DNA from: Tomocerus qinae
Taxonomy: Eukaryota > Arthropoda > Collembola > Entomobryomorpha > Tomoceridae
DNA length: 64,000 nt
Direction of reading: 5' to 3'
Assembly (NCBI GenBank): GCA_020055645.1
Contig: CM034548.1
Coordinates: forward strand, 20,646,001 to 20,710,000
Position numbers and translations under genes: made by a program. How positions within the stretch are numbered: the stretch's first letter is position 1; the number at the start of each line of letters is the position of its first letter. Of the stretch, positions 62,001 through 64,000 are shown one piece after another. The notes beneath the pieces were generated by a model that saw only the letters and a list, made by a program, of their open reading frames with translations, was not told where the DNA came from and searched no databases.

Positions 62001-64000
62001 TTTCTGGGCTATGCATATATTTTAAGCGTCCATATCCCTATTTATGTCCAATCTCTAGTTCAATACCTACATCATCAAGTATTTTACAACACTGGTAATT
62101 GCAGAGGATGACAAAACTATGTTTACAATCCTCTATTAGATTTTATTATTCCCTTTCCTTAAATTCACTCTGTGTAATGAGACATGTAAAACAGTACTGC
62201 AAATCGCTACACAAGCTTTGATGTATTTTACTGCTTTACATCGATGGCACACAGCACAAACTGTTTTACTTGAACTTGAATACCAAAATCATCGCATTAA
62301 TTAATTACAATTAGAGCCACTGATAATTGTTTTCATTTTGTATTGCATTAAATCATCATTTACTTCCTCAATAATCTGGGCAGGCTAAAATTAAATTAAA
62401 TAACAATGGCCATGAGCTTGACCGTCAGTGTTGAGCTTGTTTATTTATGCATTCTACGAAGTGAATTACAAAACAATAATAATTAATTAAACACAGTAAT
62501 AAATGAATGCCCAATTCAACTCCATTATTTAACTCAGACTTGAGATAAATCGGTAATGAATACATTTAATACAGACCTAATGGGTACTATTTACCTATAG
62601 ATGATAAATTGTAGGAAATTTAATTGTCGTTTATCAAACACTTCAGCTACAAAGGTACAAATCGTTAATTACATATGCAGTACTAATCCATGTGGACATA
62701 AATGCTTTACAATTGAGCTAGTGTGTTGGTACAAATGCCATCAAAGTAAAGGTAAATATGGGTTTCTGGGCATTACAATTACATTAGGTACAACTTCAAA
62801 GGGAATTTCCGTTCTGATAAATACTACAGAACATTTGAGGATGTTTCTACGGGCAAACATAAGAAAAATACATCTGAACATGTTTTAATATATTATAAGT
62901 CTTAATGTATATGAAGAAGTAAATGGGCCACTGTATTCCGTAATAACTGAATACAGTGATTTCCCATTGAACTATTAATTCCAAGGAAATAATGATGAGG
63001 CTAAAAAATAAATTCCCATAATGCTTACAAAGCGGCAGCAGTCCCCACAAGTATATTTATTTCATATAGTGGGAAATTATTTTTTCTTATGCCAAGAATT
63101 TTCTGCCTATGATGCTAGTGTGGCCATTGATGTTCAAATAAATTGCGGCGATTAAAAGCAATTTTAGATAGGATTTTTGATGAAATGAAAGCATTACCAA
63201 AGTCTTTATAATCTAAAACTATGAATATTAAAGATGAAGAGTTATTGTTTAGAAAAAATTAGAAATTTTAAGACATTTACTACCCGTTAAAATTTCTCTT
63301 ACTTGTGTACCTATGAAACTATTTGTTCATGTTTGAAGATAGGTAGGCACTTATGGAAATTTAAAAAGATAGTACCATTTTTTTTAAATGCCACAATCTC
63401 TTTTACAAATATATCGCGGGTTCCCCCACTTGTATGTGGAAAACAGTGGATATACAGTTGCCTGACTCCTACACTCTTACACTCCTACCTAATAAAAATG
63501 TACATTACATTAATAATACTTGTTGGAATGGAAGATGAAAGTAATGGTACATAGTTCACAGAATTAATTCTGCAAAAACCTTTTTGGTAGACCATTCGCC
63601 TGCTGCAGAAATTCTCACACACAGCGCAAGTCTTTCGGAACGGTCAAAAATCCTAAAATTACTATGTTGGCACGCTAGCAAATATTTCCCTTCTTAATGT
63701 TAATTTCACATCAGAATATATATTTTCTTGATTATGCTTAATACATGCGTTTGCGGTGCTTAATTACTTAATTTTACTCCGCAAGTCATATCGTTGATAT
63801 TTTCGCAGGAATTCAATTTTTAGACAAATGAAAAGTGACTTTGAAGAGGTATAATGGTAGGCACAAAGGAGAATTTGGTTTAAAACAAGGTCATTTGATA
63901 TAGTTTTGGACCAATGAAGCTGAAAGTTAATCTAACACCATAATCATAACTATTTTTAAATATTAAGTATATCGCTATTCCTTAGTAGTAAAATATGACT
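59012..64000. other. Gene-poor AT-rich spacer to the window end
   Basis: No gene, RNA gene or structured repeat that I can support. The ORFs near 62601-62888 and 63303-63554 (plus) have ordinary chance composition. Confidence 0.5.

Noticed and set aside
1-64000. tRNA, rRNA, CRISPR arrays and bacterial-type operons
   Set aside because: No tRNA B-box-like GGTTCGAATCC with a matching A box, no rRNA blocks and no spaced CRISPR repeats were seen; the tandem arrays have no unique spacers and the genes are intron-containing.

Overview
This window is nuclear DNA of an AT-rich eukaryote, most probably an arthropod (hexapod or crustacean). The evidence is small GT-AG introns inside GC-richer exons, TATA boxes on AT-rich background, long gene-poor spacers, several DNA-transposon remnants, and conserved animal genes: a full-length Piwi-clade Argonaute, ribosomal protein L15 and the tRNA adenosine deaminase subunit ADAT2. 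I cannot name the species from sequence alone.

Layout. 1-4.1 kb: AT-rich spacer. 4.1-8.65 kb (minus): a two-coding-exon gene for a secreted or membrane-anchored protein of 187 residues, with a possible TATA box and noncoding first exon near 8.6 kb. 8.7-17.4 kb: spacer. 17.45-19.64 kb (plus): a five-exon gene of similar general architecture (signal peptide, low-complexity Gln/Ala/Tyr region, one membrane helix, Cys-containing tail; 264 residues). 20-31.2 kb: spacer with old repeats. 31.1-34.75 kb: a repeat-dense block holding a C-rich tract, a 1.39-kb long-terminal-inverted-repeat element with two further insertions or hairpins inside it, a 41-bp satellite array, and a 20-bp minisatellite. 34.87-38.55 kb (plus): the complete piwi gene, ten coding exons, 876 residues, catalytic D642/D712/H851 intact. 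38.6-42 kb: spacer with two inverted-repeat hairpins, one with 111-bp arms and a single mismatch. 42.1-43.5 kb (minus): RpL15, four coding exons, 204 residues. 44.27-44.73 kb (plus): a doubtful small gene. 45.0-46.5 kb (minus): ADAT2 and an unknown coiled-coil-like protein, whose start codon overlaps the ADAT2 stop codon (TAATG). 46.6-64 kb: gene-poor, with a duplicated 95-bp segment, a 1.16-kb foldback element containing a 20-bp tandem array, and a clean 933-bp non-autonomous hAT element with perfect 8-bp target duplications.

The genes do not form one pathway; the window is ordinary euchromatic gene content between transposon debris. The two most notable items are the ADAT2/unknown-protein dicistronic arrangement with nested start-stop overlaps, and the long near-perfect hairpins in the same window as a piwi gene. 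All exon boundaries were assembled by hand from splice signals and reading-frame continuity.
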